From the NCBI GenBank assembly GCA_025766275.1, contig JAFKAC010000019.1:248001-312000 (forward strand): a DNA stretch of 64,000 bases, read 5' to 3'. Positions 1 through 11,995 of this stretch are shown here, piece by piece. Within the stretch, counting starts at the first letter, position 1. The number at the start of each line of letters is the position of its first letter. A program made the translations under genes and the position numbers. The DNA comes from Lactarius indigo. Lineage: Eukaryota; Basidiomycota; Agaricomycetes; Russulales; Russulaceae. A model generated the notes under the pieces. The model saw only the letters and a list, made by a program, of their open reading frames with translations, had not been told where the DNA came from and ran no database searches.

Positions 1-1001
1 GTTAAAAAAAAATGAACCCGAAATATATTTATTCAAGTCCCATTCGACGTTGACGGAGGCGGAACAGGATCATGGACCTCAAGTAATCGCTGGCAGCTAA
101 TGTAGACAGATGGCACGGCACCTCACAGTAATCCTTTCGCATCTTTCTCGGGGAACCGTTTTGTTTGGGACATAAATACGCATCGCGTACCGCCTGCCAT
201 CTAACTGATTTGATTTCGGTTTACGAGTTTCACCCGCCAAGCCATGGCTTTGGCTTACACTCGTTCACGGAGAGCTCAGATTTTGGTCCACATTACTAGA
301 GAATTGTGACACCCTGTATTGGACTCACGAGAGGCTGTGTGATGGTATAGCACAGTGTACCCTTTGGCTGAAATGACGGGGATACAGTCTTCGTCGTACA
401 CGTGCGCAATCCCAAAATGGATGGATTTACTATTTAGTGCTACTGTATTGCATGCATACCAGTTCCTTGCGCCAGTTTTGCGCCAGTACGCCCGCAGCCC
501 TCCACATCTCACTAATTATACAAACAGGAGTACGAAGGCCGTCGGCCCCATCATCTTCGCACCTCCGAGTCGCTCAGGTCACAACGGGTTCGTGCGCAGG
601 AGAAAAAGCCAGACGACGGGCTAGTGCAAGGTCTCGCGTTATCAAGCAGGAGAGGGGCCTTTTTTCGTCGACACGCGGCATGTCTATATTCTTCTCCCGC
701 AGCGATAACGCCCTTTTGGAGACATTCGAGTTCTATCCGGGTACGTGGGATACAACTTGTGCAATGTGTGCAGGAAGATGGCGACTTGTGATGTTCTTCG
801 GCGCCTTCAACGGATGCGATCCTATTATTATGTAATACGAACGTGCTTAGGATCTGAAGATCTTCGGAGTTCAAACCGCAGCGACTTCGTACTCTGATTT
901 CCATATAACCACTCCCCATCGTCGCAGTCTTCTCCCCTCGTCCCTCGTTCTCTCACCGCCATCTACCACCTACATTTTATCTCCCAGCTGAATAGTATAC
1001 C
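1..1001. other. Intergenic region upstream of the zinc-finger gene
   Basis: I see no supported gene. Short overlapping ORFs on both strands lack family resemblance. Bases about 21-130 are a diverged direct copy of about 2387-2515. The last 100 bases are C/T-rich and lead into a good start context (AGTATACCATGTC), as expected for a fungal 5' leader. Confidence 0.6.
21..130 (+). repeat. Direct repeat, copy 1 (upstream of zinc-finger gene)
   Basis: This stretch aligns by eye with about 2387-2515. Shared words in the same order include GCGGAACAGGA, CATCAAGT/CTCAAGT, ATCRCTGG, TAATGT.GACAG and CATCTCA/CACCTCA. The copies are diverged, with small indels. The pair flanks the zinc-finger gene, which suggests an old tandem duplication or a dispersed repeat. 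Confidence 0.6.
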
Positions 1002-1943
1002 ATGTCTGATGATCCCTCGTTGTTTCTGCCCTTTGAGGGTGTCAATCCGGCTCTGCCTTCCTTCCGCCCCCCTCAGGGTCATCTCGAAGCGTTCTACAAA
1101 GATTTGGATCTCCTTGACAACCCAGATTTGGATAGCCAATTTCCGACACCAGATGATCTTTCATACGCCTTTCACAATTCCACTCCGCTCCCGGGCCTTG
1201 CCTTGCCATCCAAATTTACACGCACGACAGAGTCCAGCGAGGGCCCCGCCACCTCGGATTACTTTTCCACGAATTATTCTACCTCCAACCATCCGGCGCA
1301 CTTCGACTCCGGCTCTCAGCTCCGTGCCGTTGATCCAATGCGCACCATGTTCTCTACTCGTTCCTCGTTCCTCGACTCTTCCGGACCCCAATTCTCCCCG
1401 ACCCTCGTCCCAGGCGTTTATGTGGCAGAGGCACAGTCCGACGATGTACCCTATCGACAACCCGTTGGCATGTCCCCATATATCCTCCCTACCGCCTTTC
1501 AGAGCCCTCCCCCGCCATACCCAACGGATTCCCCCGTCTGCGCTGCGTCCGAGTCGGCCAAACAAAGCCATACGGGTCCCATCAGGGCGGAACACACATG
1601 TCCCGACTGCGGTCGCGGTGAGTAGAACCTTTATTATCTTCGTTTTCTAGATGCTCAATGTTTCTTTCTAGTGTTTGACCGGAAGTCCAACCTGAATTCG
1701 CACAAGGAGACCCACAGCCCGAACAGGAAAAGACCATATGTGTGTCCTGAAAGTGGCTGCGGGAAGACTTTCATCCGCAGTAACGACCGTAAACGCCATG
1801 TACAGTCCCAGCACGGAAACCAGGTAAAGTGACCAATCCTTTATTCCACAAGCTCTTATTCGCGTGCGCTGTTTCTTCGGCGCGACAAGTGCGCAAAGGT
1901 GCCGCATTTGGCGTGCAAGATGTCCCATGAGTATGACATCTAG
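1002..1943 (+). CDS. C2H2 zinc-finger protein, probable transcription factor (2-3 exons)
   Basis: Exon 1 is 1002..1617 and exon 2 starts at 1672; the 54-nt intron has GTGAGT and TCTAG ends. Joining them completes a C2H2 finger: C200-x2-C203-x12-H216-x3-H220 with the usual F and L spacing. A second finger follows: C230-x4-C235-x12-H248-x4-H253. The two are separated by a short basic linker. The first 195 residues are Ser/Pro-rich and low in structure, typical of an activation region ahead of C-terminal fingers. Two ends are possible. Reading through gives a stop at 1830-1832 (258 aa). Splicing 1824..1889 (GTAAAG..CAAG, 66 nt) adds 17 residues ending at 1943 (273 aa). I prefer the spliced form weakly. 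Role inferred: sequence-specific DNA binding in the nucleus; target genes cannot be told. Confidence 0.78.
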
Positions 1944-2386
1944 TGAAAGTAGGTATCTGGAGGAGTGTTTGAGGTATGCCCCGACGGATTCTCTATGTGA
2001 GACACTTCCTGACGTTTCCACCCCGCTATATTTAGCAGCCAGGAGTGGTTCATGCACCGCGCGTCCGACTCTGCCACCTGAAGATCGTTGTTACTACTCC
2101 TGGTTTGTTCAACCAGGAGCAGTACCAACGATGTTCCGATAGCATATTCGTGTGCCTGTGCTAATTTATCGTTCAATTTACCGAAGACGTGAATTGTATC
2201 TTGTAACCCCCCCCCCCCCCCCTCATTCTCTTTGTACTATACCTTTCTCTTTCTCGTGTTCGTGTCTTGACCCCATCTCCCCCCAACAATTTTCTTACGA
2301 AGAGTTTATCTGATCACTGTCGCCCATAAAATTTGTAAAACCAAAAAAAAAAACGAAAAAAAAGCAAAAACAAAAGAATTTGACAA

Positions 2387-2515
2387 GGAATATATTGATC
2401 CAAGTCTAATTCTACATGATGGTGCGGAACAGGACCGTGAACATCAAGTGATCACTGGTAAATAATGTGGACAGCATCGACAAATGACTCGATGACATGG
2501 CATCTCATAGCAATA
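2387..2515 (+). repeat. Direct repeat, copy 2 (just upstream of SEC20)
   Basis: Second copy of the repeat near base 21, ending about 90 bp before the SEC20 start codon. It could be a shared 3'-end or promoter fragment. The region just before it holds a C14-16 run (about 2208-2222) and an A-rich tract (about 2337-2376). Confidence 0.55.
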
Positions 2516-2601
2516 CTTCCGCTGAAGCCTGAGTCGGATTAGTCAGCATTATAAGTGTGGCGTGGCGTGGCTCCCTGCAGCAACTCTCACTGCCCACCAT
2601 T

Positions 2602-3874
2602 ATGCCGCCATTGCCCCCCACGTTCGACGATGCTACCAGTGCTTCCATTGCGTCCATCCAGCGACGCCAGAACGACCTGCGCGACTTCCAGATACCCCGC
2701 TTACGTGACTGCACGGAGTCGCTCGCAACACAACAGCAGTACGCCGCAGAGCTTCGCGAAGACTTGGAGGCGGTAATGCGCCTCATCGAGGTGAGGATAC
2801 ACGGGAAAACCCCTGCGTGTATGCGTACTAAAAGGGTTCCGCCAGTAGTCCCTAGACGAATCTGTCGACATGCAGCGTAGTGAGCGCAGTCGGAGAGACC
2901 TCCGCGGTATAGTCGAGGGCTTTCGAATGGACCTTTCCCAGTACGGTGGAGTTTCTGGATTTTGTCTCATTAGCTGGCGTCTCAACGGGCTCCCTCTAGA
3001 CTGAGAAAAGATATGCGGTCGGCTTTGCTTGCCTCGAAACGAGCTATCGACTCCAAGGCGTCTTCAAATCGGGAGGAGCTGCTGCGCTCGTCGGTATTGA
3101 AGCAGACGAAGGTCCCTGCTGGAGGGAAATCTACGTATGTGGTCGACATGGCTCTCTGGAGATTCGCTCATTCGATCACAGAGAGGACGCGGTGATGAAA
3201 ACGCAGGCGGACGTCACGGATGCCCTCCGAAGGACGATGGCACTGATGCAGAACGAGCTCGAGCGGTCCGTCTTGTCCACCCAGATGCTCGGTAAGTGCT
3301 TCCCTAACGTCGTCGTTCTTTGGCCGCCTGACTTGACCGACCCGCGTGTGTGTAAATCCCAGAGGGATCTACCGCCACACTCAAAGCCACATCGTCCACT
3401 CAGGACATGCTCACCGGCCTGCTCGGCACTTCGAGGCAGCTCGTCACCGCGCTCGAGAAGGCAGACTGGCTGGACCGGCTACTGATATTCGCGGCCCTCA
3501 TATTCTTCGCGCTTGTGATCCTTTTCATTCTCAAACAACGCATCGTCGATCGTGGCCTGCGCATCGCCTTTTGGTGGACCCGTTTCTTGCCCACGGGCGA
3601 TTCGCGACTGGTGGCCGACGGAGTCGTCGGCGGGATGGAGAAAGCGGCCACGAGTGCAACAGATAGCGTGGTGACGATCGCTTCGTCGGTTGTCGCGTCT
3701 GTGGCAACCGCCCTGGCATCTCAAGTTGCCAGCGCAGCAGGGACCAGCGCGTCAGACGATCCTCACGCAACGGCCGACCTCCTGGGTGCAGTCGGATCCG
3801 GCCTCTCCTCCACCCTCACTGCTGCATTAACAAGCGAGACACCCCACCTGGAGAGTATTCACGACGAACTTTGA
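2602..3874 (+). CDS. SEC20: Sec20-type SNARE, ER-Golgi retrograde transport (5 exons)
   Basis: Exons: 2602..2790, 2849..2940, 3000..3134, 3182..3291 and 3363..3874. All introns are GT..AG, 47-71 nt, and the join gives 345 aa in one frame. Sec20 (BNIP1 in animals) is a t-SNARE of the ER that accepts COPI vesicles returning from the Golgi, acting with Ufe1, Use1, Tip20 and Dsl1. Residues 1-150 are helical and charged, with a conserved stretch around REELLRSSV. The SNARE-like helix (about 160-205) leads to a hydrophobic membrane segment at about 215-232, followed by KQRIVDRG and FWWTRF as in fungal Sec20. The protein ends in HDEL, the ER-retrieval signal also found on yeast Sec20. The lumenal tail of about 110 residues is Ala/Ser-rich. 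I chose ATG 2602 over the in-frame ATG 2557 because the Sec20 family usually begins near MPPLPP. Confidence 0.9.
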
Positions 3875-4299
3875 TTTTGGGGATATATTGTTTGGTTATA
3901 TTGTGCTGGGGTTCGCCCCTTATAATTATATACAACAAAATATTGTAAAAATGGTTCTTTTCCTCTTGGAACCGCTCTACTTGACGGGCTTGCGCGGTGT
4001 GCCCTCGGCCTCCACCAGCATCATTGTTGCCTTACCAATCTACAAACAAGAGACGATGGCAGTCGACCCCATTACGAACGGAGACTGCTACTCACATCAT
4101 TTCGCAAGATTCTGGGGGGATTTATACAATAGTTAGATTACTTATTTAACCTTTATATGACTGTAAAATATCATATTACATCAGATCATTCTAAGCGTCT
4201 TCTGGAATTTTGGGATACCTCGACAAAGGAAAGTAGTATCTCATGGCGTAGGAGAAGGCAAGACGGACTACGTCAAAGTGTGTCTTACCACCGTTTTCT
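3875..4299. other. SEC20 3' flank
   Basis: AT-rich 3' flank of SEC20. No gene or clear repeat is seen before the decayed F-box copy begins. Confidence 0.6.
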
Positions 4300-5370
4300 C
4301 ACACCAGTCACTAATCGAGCAGGAGCCATTTGAGTCGACACGCGATCGTCGATATATTCGAATTATATCGGCTGGATCCCATGGATCTTCGGGACCACTC
4401 GTGGACATGGAATACGCTTGTAATTGTCTGCGAGCTATCGTCTGGACCTGCGACCGTTTTCTCTGCAAGCGCGGAACGCCCCTGAGACACGGCGCTCTGG
4501 ATTATTGGCCGCCGCTCCCCATCGTCGTCAACTACAGGAAGGATGTGTATCTCCTCAGGGTGATGTCGACATTGTTGGCTGCTCTTACGCATCGCGATCG
4601 CGTTGTGCAGAATGGACCTCGCTGCGATGCAGCAGTCGTTTCCGGCACTGATACATGTTCGCCTCTCTGCTCAAGGCGGCCCGGAGACGGTTCCCTGGAG
4701 TGGTTCCGAGTCTCTCGAGGGCCCCGCTTCCGGCATTACCCAGTGTCCTCCCGTCGGCCACGGACCTGCAGTGGTCTTCCTGCGACCGTTACACATTCCC
4801 GTTACCAGCTGCATCACACCAAGGCGGTCCTTAAAGCTGGTTCAGCATTGATCGTTGATCTCTCACCGTCTTTCCGAGTCCATACTCCGCACGAGAGGAA
4901 GGTACTGTAGCCACGCATTTGCCCAACGAAGCGATGATACACTCCGACGGGTGCACTGACTTCCTTACCCTTTATCAGCTAGGAGCTGAGAGCAGCGACG
5001 GCAGCACTAATTTCGGTTGGGCGTAAAGTGGGATCCCCTTCACCGGCAAGACTGGCTCGTCCGGTCTTTGGTGGAGATATGCAACGACTTCCTGCCCCCC
5101 TCTCCTCGTTGCGGGCGTAGAACGGCTCTACGTCGACACGTACTATTTTCAAGTTCTGGCACGGTTATTCGGAAGAGGGCAATAGTCCCGATCTCCCATT
5201 CAAATCCGTGGTAAACCTGTACGTATCCGACTCGGTGACTCTGTACGTTGCGAGGGTGCTGGAGGGCCCAGCGAGGGAGACGTTGCCAGGTGTGTTTACA
5301 ATGTTGTCTCTCGTATACGCGCGATTCCTGAGTATATTCGTGTCTACGCATCTAGTTCGCCCTCGCGCGC
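4300..5370 (+). pseudogene. Decayed F-box-like gene (locus A)
   Basis: Pieces of the local F-box family appear in order but in different frames. Near 4340 there is a trace of the F-box helix (ATATTCGAATT). Near 4450-4540 comes LCKRGTPLRHGALDYWPPLP, the block right after the F-box in every intact copy, then VVNYRKD. At about 4580-4610 comes ALTHRDRV, like ALEHPDRV. At 4700-4800 there is LPALPSVLPSATDLQ, matching LPALPTLLSSTSDL. At 5230-5300 comes VARVLEGPARETLPGVF, like the C-terminal ALALEDVTGEMVTEVLP. Several stops and frameshifts separate them and no start is visible. The NY after the WPPLP block recalls group III. Clearly a relic; only the boundaries are soft. Confidence 0.65.
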
Positions 5371-6172
5371 GTCACGAAGCTCCTAGCTGACCGACCATAA
5401 CTGTGCTGTTGGAGATTACGCTGTTTTTTTTGGTGGGGCGTGCGCTTATACGTCGTATTTTGACTGCACCCCTAACATTGAGTTCCCCTGGCTCACCACA
5501 CCAGTCGCAATGTTGGACGAGTCAACCACCAGTAGCGCGGACCCGTGGCTATGATTACTATAATTTTGCTTTTGGACAGTCGATTTCCCGATGTGCGCCC
5601 CGAGGGACTTGATTGACTGTCTAGTTCCTTCGTACTCTTAAGGCCGTAGATTAGAGCGTGTATGCGCCTCAGTCCTTCTCTCTTCTGACTGAGGTGGGTA
5701 TCTTTTATTGTTCCGACTTATTCACAGCATGCAATTCGTTATAAACTGAGCAATTACATAGCGCACCACCAACTATCGTGCGTATGTCAAACCAAAATGC
5801 TCATGAACAGCATACAGAATGACCAGTGAAAATTTTTGTAAAAATCACCGTGCTAACATGGACGGACGCCTGCGTTTATTTGCTATTTTTCAGATTGTCT
5901 GATGGCGATTTACACGGGAGGTTTTCATGATGAGCACTTTTGGCTCATGAGGGTCGCTACCAACAGAATCACACTTCGAAGAATGAATATGAATGGAGAG
6001 GACAGTGGACAGCCGCAGTGCAGTGCAATTTGCAGTGCACAAATACACACAATACTATCATGGTGTGACTCAGCGGGCGCCACGGTCACGGTCGCAGCCG
6101 TCGACGCGCAACATAGGGTCGCCGTCCGGCGTCCACTGGCATCTGTCCTTGATCCCGCCTTTGGTGCGCTGA
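5371..6172. other. Intergenic region between loci A and B
   Basis: No gene supported. Short ORFs here show no family signature. Confidence 0.5.
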
Positions 6173-8032
6173 GCGAGCTCTTACTGGTATGTCCATACTA
6201 TCTCCGCTGTGGAATCTTGGTTCAGCTAACGAAGCAAATCGGTGTAGGTCGTCATTGCCTTCGCGACGAGTACACAGCATCGCAATGGTCAAGGGATGGC
6301 CTCAGTTGTCCCCACGGAGCATCGTCACGGCGGTCAATGCGCCAGTTCGCATACTTTCCGAAGCGGGGCGGACGTCGAGGGATGAAGTTACGCGGAAGCT
6401 CAATCGCACCGTGACGCTTTTCTGCAGGTCACGTCACCGAAGGAATGAAGGCACGTACTGACCAGGCCTTAATCTTACGAGTTAGCTGACAACTTACGCG
6501 ACGCAGGCGAGATCAAGCAACACGCTAAAATCGAAACGCTCCCTGATGAGGTTCTTCTCGAAATATTCGACTGCTTCCGACTGGCTGCCGCGACAGACAA
6601 CAAGGCCTCGGGCGAGTTGTCCGCAGGGCCGACCTGGAGTCCGTGGGAATGGCATCGGCTCGTCCACGTATGCCGAAGGTGGCGATTCCTGGTGTTCGCA
6701 TCGCCACACCGTTTAGATCTACGTCTCGTCTACACCTTTAAGCGGCCTGCTCGAGTCAGGAAAAAGGCTCTGGACGACTGGCCGACCTTACCTATCGCCA
6801 TATGGTACCCGCGGAAAACCACAATGCGAGGACCATCCGAATTTGTCGAGGATGAAAAAAATGCTTCCTTCGCCCTCAGGCACCCCGATCGCATACGCGA
6901 GATCAATCTCTTCTTGACAAAGTCATTGCTGTTGAAATCGGGCGCGCTGGTTCTGGCATCGTTCCCGGCTCTCGAATATCTCCGGCTTGAATCACTGAGT
7001 ACGATCAAGTCACCTCCGGCCCTCCTTCCTGTGGGATTTCTCGGTGGATCGACCCCACGACTACGCGATATTCACTTGAGTCATATCCCTTTTCCTGCAT
7101 TACCGCTCCTCTTATTATCCACTCGGAACCTTGTCTCTCTTCGACTCGACGGCATCACGAGCAGAGGATACTTTACCCCCGAGGCGCTTTCCATTGGTCT
7201 GTCTATGACGACTCAGCTCAAGTCCCTACGGATCCATTTCCTTCCCTTTGCTTCAAGTGTTTTCCGGGACACACGAAGCGCGGGGCGACCGCTGAAGGTC
7301 CATGCAGTCCTTCCTGTTCTTACCGAATTCCACTTTTGCGGTGACAGCGGCTATCTGGAGGACCTTATCTCCAGGATCGACGCTCCCGTTCTAGAGCAAC
7401 TCCATATAACATTCTTCAAGCCAAGTGCATTCGACACCGTGCAGCTCTCACAGTTTATCAGTCGCACAACAACACTCGCGTCACTTCATCAAATGTCTAT
7501 CTTGCTTTTGGGGGACGAGATTCTGGTCATCGACCAATTCCAGGTCTCCTCAGCATGTCATTTTCAGCTCCAAATTACGTGCGAAGAGTTGGATCTACAG
7601 GTCTCGTTCCCACACATCCTCACACGACTCTCGGCGCTCCTTTCTGGCGTGCAGCGACTCGACATGAAGTCGTTCCTCCCGTGGTCGGCCTGGCTAGACC
7701 CGGACGAGATGGACTCGGCGCTCTGGCTAGACTTTTTCCGCCATCTGAAGAGCGTGACGAGGCTCGAGGTCGCAGGCATGTTCGTCCCGAGTATCGAGTC
7801 GGCTCTCGAACAGGTTCCGGAGGAAATGGTCCGAAGAGTGTTGCCGGCGCTGCTCGACCTCCACGTTGGGAAGTGCCAGGCGCCTGGACCCTTCCAGCAG
7901 TTCGCCGACGCACGCCAGCTCTCCGATCGCCCCCTAAACATACACTACGCGGTCTCCCTCTCACCGCCGAACACTCATCCCAACGAGTCGCCCAACTATA
8001 TGAGTGTGGTGTCTCTTGATGTGCTCGACTGA
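6173..8032 (+). CDS. F-box-like protein, group II, with damaged 5' end (locus B)
   Basis: The last exon (6507..8032) is fully open for 508 codons. It begins in the F-box (ETLPDEVLLEIFDCFRL, then WEWHRLVHVCRRWR and SPHRLDLRLVYT) and continues as an irregular leucine-rich body with FLGGSTPRLRDIHLS and IDAPVLEQL. The 5' end is in trouble. By alignment with loci E and G, exon 1 should be 6173..6186, but its ATG reads GCG. Exon 2 starts at 6248 after a normal intron (GTATGT..GTAG). No good donor restores the frame into exon 3: the natural GT sites at 6428 and 6455 leave phase 2, while phase 1 is needed; the weak GT at 6433 would fit. A start at the in-frame ATG 6285 is possible. It is either a recent pseudogene or a gene with altered splicing. 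Closest relatives in the window are E and G. Confidence 0.6.
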
Positions 8033-9550
8033 TCGGGTCTATCCCCTTTTCCCGTTCGTTCAACACGAGAACCCTTGTATAGCTTATCTATGCTTCATCT
8101 ACGCTTGAATTCTCGAGATATTGAAAGATATTGGCACTCTGCTTCTGCTAGTCTGCGCACGGATCACTCCATCTGTTTACATTCTCACAAACCCTGTACA
8201 ATTCAATACACAATCGCTGTGACTCGTGCGACGCTCATACTGTCTCTCCGTAGAACGATTGTTGAAACAACCAAAAATATTAACACTTTGTACTTTGACC
8301 CTTCCTTGTTTTCATATCTCATATAGGAAGTACTGGATGCGTGAGTATATATAAGCCGCCATTTGATGTTAAATTTCATACGTGCTTGGGTCATTGTGCT
8401 AGACCTCACATCACTCAACTAGGCCACGTACAATAAACGAAGGAACTGGATCCCACAGCAACACTGGTAACGGACTACCAGTGCTTAGAACGAAATCAGT
8501 AGTTGCCTCCGACGTCCATCCAGCGCAGATACTAACAACTTGGAACCGCAACGGTGTTGCAAATCCTTATGACATCTGCGACAGATCGCCAGTCACAGTA
8601 CGGTGCTGGGCTGATTCCAAGCTAGACTCGCAGTGTTCGCTTCTTATCGCACCGCTCCACAAATTTGGCTTGGCTACCACCGGCGGTGTTGGCGGCATTC
8701 AAGAATAGTAGCAGCCTTCCATTTTGTGTTCGGATCCTACTGCCAACTCGGTACTCAGGGTCGACAACTTGAAGTTTTTAGCAAGGCTAGGAGTCTCAGG
8801 ATTGGCTGGCACCATGGTCCACCGTCCAGTGAGCTGCTTCTTGGTCTTTCCGCGTCCTTGTGTCACCTGGGTGTATATCTGAGTCGCTGTTCTATACAAG
8901 GTTCTATATGTAAAAAATTGTGTTTCGTACAAATGTAATAACGGACTGTTATCTATCCGTGTCCGATGTTCTCTCATCATTTTGCTCCTTCACATATTGG
9001 ACTCGGTTCAAGTGACGACGTCGATAACACTCTGGTGTGCAGGTTCAGATCCTACTTTCGACCGTCGTGCGGCAAACAGTGACGCGACGGAGCGTAGATG
9101 AATACGATACCCCAGCGAACACGACAAACTCCCCTCTCCACCTTTCACCATCGCGTGTATCGTGTCGTAGTTCTTGCTCATATTTGTTGAGTACTCTGAT
9201 ATAGAATTGATTGTGCCGCGCTGTTGTCATTTGACGACAAACTAAGCCCCTCGCGCAAGATTCTAGGTCCAAGACCATTCACAAAAATCTCTAAAATCAT
9301 ATATACGTACGTATCGTGGCAATTTAAATCTAGAAAAAAAAACGCCTTTGCGTACTTGATGGCTTATTGCTCGCATGAAACCTCGAAAAGCGGTCATTTT
9401 TTGACCTAAAGTGGCTCGACGTCGCCTCTTTAATCTCCTGACCCAGAGGTGACTTCAATCAGACCGCCACAGAGGTAGCGGTATCTGGCCAAATATTCTA
9501 CATCAGACCTGATCAAGAGTGCGGTGTGAATATGGTCATGGTAAATGTTA
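8033..9550. other. Convergent intergenic region between B and C
   Basis: No gene supported. About 9040-9330 is related to about 11700-11900 and forms the 3' flank of the tandem C/D units. Confidence 0.6.
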
Positions 9551-11411
9551 TCATTCACTGACGTAGGACCCGACTCTTTTATTAAACTCCGCTTCCGTGT
9601 CGACAATGGCTACAGGGTGACCAGAAAGCCGGCGCGCAGCAAGGAACTTCTCAACGCATGACACCGGCTGGCCGCCTAAGTAAATCAAGTCGAGAACTGG
9701 CAAAACTGTGGCGACCAACTCGCTGGTGACTTCTTCCAGAACAAGAGCAATCTTCCCTACGAATTCCCAAGATACGCGCAGCGTCCGTACGGCGGAGAAC
9801 CAGCGGAGGAGGCGCAGCCATTCCTTGACGTGACAATCTGTGTTGACCCGACTTTGAGAGAGATTGAGATGGATTACACAAGAGAGTAGAGCGGAAGGTT
9901 GGCCAAATATTTGGGCCATGTACGAAACTTGTCCTTCCATAGTTCGACACTCGATGAAAGCACTAATACGACCGTGACTCCGGTCCAAGCCCAAGTCCAA
10001 ACGGCTTTCAGGAAACGGATACATCTCCAGTGTGACCCAGAATTCTGAAAAGTTTACACCCGCATGCCTGATTGAGGTTATCTCAGGGTCTTTTGAACGA
10101 TCGATGAACTCGAATAGTCGCGCGACTTGAAGGTCAGAGAATTGATTTGAGTATGACGTGTAGATCCGGTTGAGCTGAGGACTGTCGATTAGGGACACCA
10201 ACTCCTCTAGATACTTGCTAGCACCATGGAATTCCAAGGAAGTGAGAGCAGGAAGTGAAGTCCGTGTTACTGGAAGTGAGCGTATTCGATGAGTGCTGGA
10301 CGTAGCCCATTGCTGGCGGGATCTAGTGCAAAGTTTAATGCGAAAGAATTTGAGCTTAGGCAACACGCCCAAACATGCAACCATTTCCTCTGGCGCAATG
10401 TAACCTTGATGGGGAATATCGTCGAGAGAGAGAAAGGTGAGGTCACTGGTCGACGAAAGAAGCGTGGGTAATGCCGGAAAGAGAACGCCGTTCAGGTGCA
10501 TATGCCGTAAACGTGGAATTGATCCACCCAGGAACCCACTGGGAAGGGGAGGCGGTCTCTCGTCTTTCCAGCCAAGGGCAAGGTGTGTCAGTACAGGAAA
10601 TTGCACTTGCATCACCGTAGCCACCTCTTTTAACTGAGGGCCCGTTATGCCAAGGTCGATATGGCGTATACGACCAGGGTGCTCGAGTGCAGCGAAGAGA
10701 CTATCTTTATCAGCAGGAGTGAAAGTCTTGTAAGGAGAGTACTGAATAGCGATAGGAAAAGGTGGCCAGATATTGAGACCCTCCCTCATACGAGTTCCAT
10801 TTGTACAGAGAATATTGAGTTCGAGACGTTGCGGTGATCCAAATGCGATCTGTCGCCATCTTTGGCAAACATGCACCAGCTCGTGCCATCTCCATACAGG
10901 GTAGCAGGACCGACTAGGGTCATGGCCCTTTCTACACATGTCAAATATATCCAGTAAGACATTATCCGTGAGCACATTGATTGTGATTGCGCGTCCGTGA
11001 CTCTTGCCTGTACGACACACGTCAGTGCCCGTCGCGGTTCGCCACGCGAGTTCTCAAAGAAATACCTTGAGCCTTTACTTCCCCTCGTTTCTCGCGAAGA
11101 ATCCGGGTAATATATTGGACCTCTAGGGCTTTGTAAGAGCCAAGCGAAGTAATTCCAAAGGACGGATCGTTTGTCAGAGAGGAGGAATCAGAGCTGATCG
11201 GATCAAAGCGATGATTACACAGTCAACAATTCCGGAGATATGTGAAATGGAGACAGGGAGCACACCTTGCATTACCGATTAATGGAACTGGTTCAGTAGA
11301 ACTTGATGGGGATAGCGAACGGTCTCTAATTGGAGAGCGGCAGCGATCGCTCAATCAGTAATCTGTCCAAACGGCATATAAGGGCCCCCACACACACCTA
11401 TGAGGGTTCAT
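9551..11411 (-). CDS. F-box-like protein, group I (locus C)
   Basis: Four exons on the minus strand: 11398..11411 (14 nt), 11266..11325, 11066..11193 and 9551..11007, giving 552 aa. The first three encode a Ser/Pro-rich leader of 67 residues. The F-box follows at about 74-125: NVLTDNVLLDIFDMC, then WRWHELVHVCQRWRQ and GSPQRLELNI. The usual LPDD is LTDN here, so the conserved proline is lost. The rest is a leucine-rich body with FLGGSIPRLRHMHL, LPTLLSSTSDL and IDSPQLN. It ends in a conserved tail (LPVLDLIYLGGQPVS to EFNKRVGSYVSE). Family role: the F-box binds Skp1 and the C-terminal repeats hold the ubiquitination target. Intron 3 is 58 nt and carries an in-frame stop, so it must be spliced. 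It forms a tandem pair with D (unit about 2.45 kb). Confidence 0.88.
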
Positions 11412-11995
11412 TGGTAAGCTAAGTTGGAGGTATATGAGGTTCTTCCCTTGCCGTATCCTACTATAGCACGTGCGTGACGAAGTAGAAGCCGCAAAAGGAA
11501 GTCAGAAAAACAAATTGAGCCTTCGTCACACTATGACAAAGCGTGATAATCCTTCGTGACGCGAATGGTGTCTTGTCATATTCCATCTCTACAGCTTTGC
11601 ACGGCCGAGGCGAGCCTCGGAAGGTCTCGGTGTGATTAAACGAGACTCGTATGTCTCACATGACAAAATATACGTGAATGACACCGCGAGCGCGATTCTG
11701 TCAGCATTTCTTAGGTGTCCACATTTTGGCATCGCGTATATCGCGTCGTGAATCTTGCTCTGTCTGCTGAACATTCAGGCTATTCAAGTGCAGAATCGGT
11801 TGCAACCAAGCCCCCCACGCACGATTCTACATCCAAGACCAGTCACGACAAATTCGTCGTTAGATTCGTACGAAAGCATGTATCGTGTACAGTAGTCTGA
11901 AGTAGAAATAAACTCGCAGGTGCTATGAAGGACGATTAGAACTGTTGGGTAGTAAAAAAGGGCTATAAAGTACGCAACTGGTATAGAAAATTCTC
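11412..11995. other. Spacer between tandem genes C and D
   Basis: Promoter side of C and 3' side of D. Bases about 11700-11900 repeat the sequence found downstream of C at about 9040-9330, which marks the tandem unit. No gene. Confidence 0.65.

Noticed and set aside
2208..2376. Poly-C run and A-rich tract as a possible regulatory or structural site
   Set aside because: Simple low-complexity sequence. Nothing beyond composition supports a function.
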